6,493 nt of DNA from an uncultured beta proteobacterium. GTDB lineage: Bacteria > Pseudomonadota > Gammaproteobacteria > Burkholderiales > Burkholderiaceae. The stretch covers positions 1 to 6,493 of the forward strand of contig CAJARE010000066.1 in NCBI GenBank assembly GCA_903944255.1, read 5' to 3'. Below the pieces are notes generated by a model that searched no databases, was not told the DNA's origin, and was given only the letters and a program-made list of their open reading frames with translations. Of this stretch, positions 5,002-6,493 are shown piece after piece; within the stretch, counting starts at the first letter, position 1, and each line of letters starts with the position of its first letter. Position numbers and translations under genes: made by a program.

Positions 5002-6021
5002 ATGATCATTGATTGTCACGGCCACTACACTACCACTCCAAAAGCCTTAAAGGATTGGCGTGCTGCCCAGATTGCAAATTTAAATACACCAGAGTTAGGT
5101 CCTAAGGTATCGGATTTAAAAATTAGTGACGATGAAATTCGAGAGTCTATTGAGAATAATCAATTAGCTAGGATGCGAGAGCGCGGAATTGATGTCACTA
5201 TCTTTTCGCCTCAAGCCAGTGCTATGGCTCATCACATTGGCGATTTCAATACCTCAGCAACATGGGCAGCCCTATGTAACGAACTATGCTACCGAGTGAC
5301 CCAACTTTTTCCGAACAATTTTGTTGGTGCTGCAATGCTACCGCAGTCACCGGGGGTAGATATTAGTACCTGTGTACCTGAAATGCGCAAATGCATTAGT
5401 GAATACGGGTTTGTGGGAATCAACCTCAATCCTGATCCTTCAGGAGGGTACTGGCGCGACCCGCCATTGAGTCATCCACAATGGCATCCCATTTACGAAG
5501 AAATGATCGCTTTAGATGTGCCAGCGTTGATTCATGTCAGTACAAGTTGCAATGAATGCTTTCATAGTGTTGGTGCCCATTATTTAAATGCGGATACCAC
5601 TGCATTCATGCAATGCCTGACTTCAGATTTATTTGCTCAGTTTCCTGCTTTGCGTTTCGTAATTCCGCATGGTGGCGGGGCAGTCCCTTATCACTGGGGC
5701 CGATTTAGAGGGCTTGCGAAGGATATGAATATCCCTGACATTAATCAGAAACTGCTCAATAATATTTATTTTGATACTTGCGTTTATCACCAGCCAGGAA
5801 TTAATCTGCTCACTGAGGTGATTCCAGTGAAGAACATTCTCTTTGCATCAGAAACCTTTGGAGCAGTGAAAGGCATCGATCCTGACACTGGATTTTACTT
5901 TGACGATACGCGTCGCTATCTCAATGCGGTTGATAGTCTTAGCAATCAAGAGAAAGCAATGATTTTTGAAGGTAATGCGCGCAAGGTATTCTCTAGAATA
6001 AACAATAGAATTCCAAAGTAA
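5002..6021 (+). CDS. ligJ: 4-oxalomesaconate hydratase, LigJ type (amidohydrolase superfamily)
   Basis: LigJ adds water to 4-oxalomesaconate to give 4-carboxy-4-hydroxy-2-oxoadipate in the cytosol, in the protocatechuate 4,5-cleavage and gallate pathways; an aldolase then yields pyruvate and oxaloacetate. The 339 residues match LigJ of Sphingobium (about 340) along their whole length as I recall it, with near-identical blocks such as MIIDCHGHYTT, MAHHIGDFN, AAMLPQSPGVD, GFVGINLNPDPSGG, HVSTSCNECFH, IPHGGGAVPYHWGRFRGLA and YFDTCVYHQPGI. Zinc ligands H6, H8 and H178 and the catalytic/metal E284 (in FASE, where most relatives have Asp) sit at the same numbers reported for LigJ; H223 is also kept. 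It is likely co-transcribed with the receptor 36 bases upstream. No ring-cleavage, lactonase or aldolase gene is in the window. A sister hydratase for a related substrate cannot be excluded. Confidence 0.9.
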   Translation: MIIDCHGHYTTTPKALKDWRAAQIANLNTPELGPKVSDLKISDDEIRESIENNQLARMRERGIDVTIFSPQASAMAHHIGDFNTSATWAALCNELCYRVTQLFPNNFVGAAMLPQSPGVDISTCVPEMRKCISEYGFVGINLNPDPSGGYWRDPPLSHPQWHPIYEEMIALDVPALIHVSTSCNECFHSVGAHYLNADTTAFMQCLTSDLFAQFPALRFVIPHGGGAVPYHWGRFRGLAKDMNIPDINQKLLNNIYFDTCVYHQPGINLLTEVIPVKNILFASETFGAVKGIDPDTGFYFDDTRRYLNAVDSLSNQEKAMIFEGNARKVFSRINNRIPK

Positions 6022-6036
6022 ACGGGGAATAGATCT

Positions 6037-6058
6037 GCAGCTATTTCTTTTTAGCTGC
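6037..6058 (+). terminator. Hairpin after ligJ, weak terminator candidate
   Basis: GCAGCTA (6037-6043) pairs perfectly with TAGCTGC (6052-6058) around an 8-base loop, 15 bases after the ligJ stop. Only TTT follows, so termination would be inefficient. A second, smaller stem (AGCAAT 6080-6085 with ATTGCT 6096-6101) lies just downstream. Confidence 0.35.
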
Positions 6059-6090
6059 TTTGCGAGCGGTATTAGCAGAAGCAATCGCTT
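6044..6090 (-). pseudogene. Possible relic of the C-terminal end of a lysine/alanine-rich protein
   Basis: Read on the minus strand, this gives AIASANTARKAAKKK followed by TAG, preceded by an in-frame TAA. Alanine- and lysine-rich tails like this end phasins and histone-like DNA-binding proteins. Fifteen residues are too few for a family call, and chance is a real alternative. Confidence 0.2.
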
Positions 6091-6134
6091 ATTTCATTGC
6101 TAAACCGACGCTACACAACATAATTGACTATTAG

Positions 6135-6275
6135 ATGGCTCTAGCTGATTTATCAGCCTACGTTTTAGTAGCAATCTTAGTTTGGGGTATTCTTAATATT
6201 GCTGCCATAGTATTAGTCACTTTGATTGGATGTGGCATCATTTGGCTTAGGTCCAATGATGCTAAGCTTGCTTAA
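6135..6275 (+). CDS. Possible small membrane protein, 46 residues
   Basis: From the ATG at 6135 the frame encodes MALADLSAYV, a long hydrophobic stretch (about residues 8-38, with VLVAILVWGILNIAAIVLV and TLIGCGIIW) and a short polar end, RSNDAKLA. The hydrophobic part is long enough for one extended or two short membrane helices. The start directly follows an in-frame TAG and has no visible ribosome site, which weakens the call; it could also be the surviving end of a larger membrane protein. It lies between ligJ and the GlcG/HbpS-type gene on the same strand. I do not recognise a family. Confidence 0.35.
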   Translation: MALADLSAYVLVAILVWGILNIAAIVLVTLIGCGIIWLRSNDAKLA

Positions 6276-6341
6276 AGATTGCTGCAATGTAAAATAAACT
6301 AATCAGCTAGAAAAAACTTTAAAAAATAAAAGCGACTAATT

Positions 6342-6349
6342 AAAGGGAG
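6342..6349 (+). promoter_or_regulatory. Strong ribosome binding site of the GlcG/HbpS-type gene
   Basis: AAAGGGAG lies 7 bases before the ATG at 6356 and fixes this start. Confidence 0.55.
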
Positions 6350-6355
6350 CAAAAT

Positions 6356-6493
6356 ATGGCTGAAAAGCTCACTGCAAATCATTCAAGCCTTACTTTAGCT
6401 GATGCAGATCAGATTATTGATGAGGCCCTGAGATTACGTTTAAAACACGATATGTTGCCACTTGCAGTAGTGGTATTGGATTCTGGGGGGCAT
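6356..6493 (+). CDS. GlcG/HbpS (DUF336) family protein, N-terminal part, cut by window edge
   Basis: Forty-six codons are visible, starting at ATG 6356 behind a strong ribosome site (AAAGGGAG, 6342-6349, 7-base spacing). The translation MAEKLTANHSSLTLADADQI, IIDEALRLRL and LPLAVVVLDSGGH has the family's opening: LTLADA, a helix, then a hydrophobic strand ending in D-x-GGH. Members are small proteins of about 130-160 residues; some bind heme, others such as GlcG sit in organic-acid utilisation loci with no settled biochemical role. Genes of this family commonly stand beside Bug receptors and degradative enzymes in Burkholderiales, so placement after ligJ fits a role in the same catabolic unit. 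The 334-base gap and own ribosome site leave open a separate promoter. The rest of the gene lies outside the window. Confidence 0.82.
   Translation, partial: MAEKLTANHSSLTLADADQIIDEALRLRLKHDMLPLAVVVLDSGGH

Noticed and set aside
5848..6084. Minus-strand 78-codon frame over the end of ligJ
   Set aside because: It is the antisense shadow of conserved LigJ sequence.
1..6493. CRISPR array, insertion sequence, integrase, toxin-antitoxin or phage-defence genes
   Set aside because: I saw no regularly spaced repeats, transposase or recombinase motifs, and no defence-gene signatures on either strand.

Overview
The window looks like chromosomal DNA from a low-GC, free-living betaproteobacterium of the order Burkholderiales. 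Polynucleobacter is my best guess, but this is inference: it rests on two Bug/TctC-type periplasmic receptors, a LigJ-type aromatic-pathway hydratase, a TfdA-like dioxygenase and moderate AT-richness, and no marker gene is present.

Left part (1-2605, + strand). The C-terminal half of a Bug/TctC solute receptor enters from the left edge. After 64 bases comes a TfdA/TauD-family Fe(II)/2-oxoglutarate dioxygenase with all expected metal and cosubstrate ligands. A 241-base gap follows, holding an 11-bp inverted repeat, an operator-like palindrome and a possible promoter, and then an AEC-family membrane transporter that is AT-richer than its neighbours. The set suggests capture, oxidation and transport of small organic acids, with unknown substrates.

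Middle (2606-3999). A 45-base stretch at 2762-2806 has the architecture of the 3' half of a tRNA gene with a CAT anticodon (anticodon loop, 5-base variable loop, T arm, 3' acceptor strand, CCA). No matching 5' half lies upstream. This is what the displaced end of a tRNA-targeted integrative element looks like, and by the usual geometry the element would lie to its left. To the right are two or three small minus-strand reading frames: a 67-residue protein, a 35-residue single-pass membrane peptide with a strong ribosome binding site, and a doubtful charged ORF running into the tRNA fragment. A largely non-coding stretch (3441-3868) leads to a short relic of another Bug receptor just in front of the intact one.

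Right part (4000-6493, + strand). A complete Bug/TctC receptor with signal peptide is followed after 36 bases by a LigJ-type 4-oxalomesaconate hydratase with the zinc and catalytic residues of that enzyme. LigJ acts in the protocatechuate 4,5-cleavage and gallate routes to pyruvate and oxaloacetate. A 334-base gap holds a hairpin, a possible 46-residue membrane peptide and a possible gene relic. The window ends inside a GlcG/HbpS (DUF336) family gene. Receptor plus hydratase suggests uptake and breakdown of a lignin- or humic-derived carboxylic acid; the ring-cleavage dioxygenase, lactonase and aldolase of the pathway are not in this window.

I found no wholly new system. The best leads are the tRNA-half attachment scar, the receptor relic beside an intact paralogue, and the small minus-strand genes between them.
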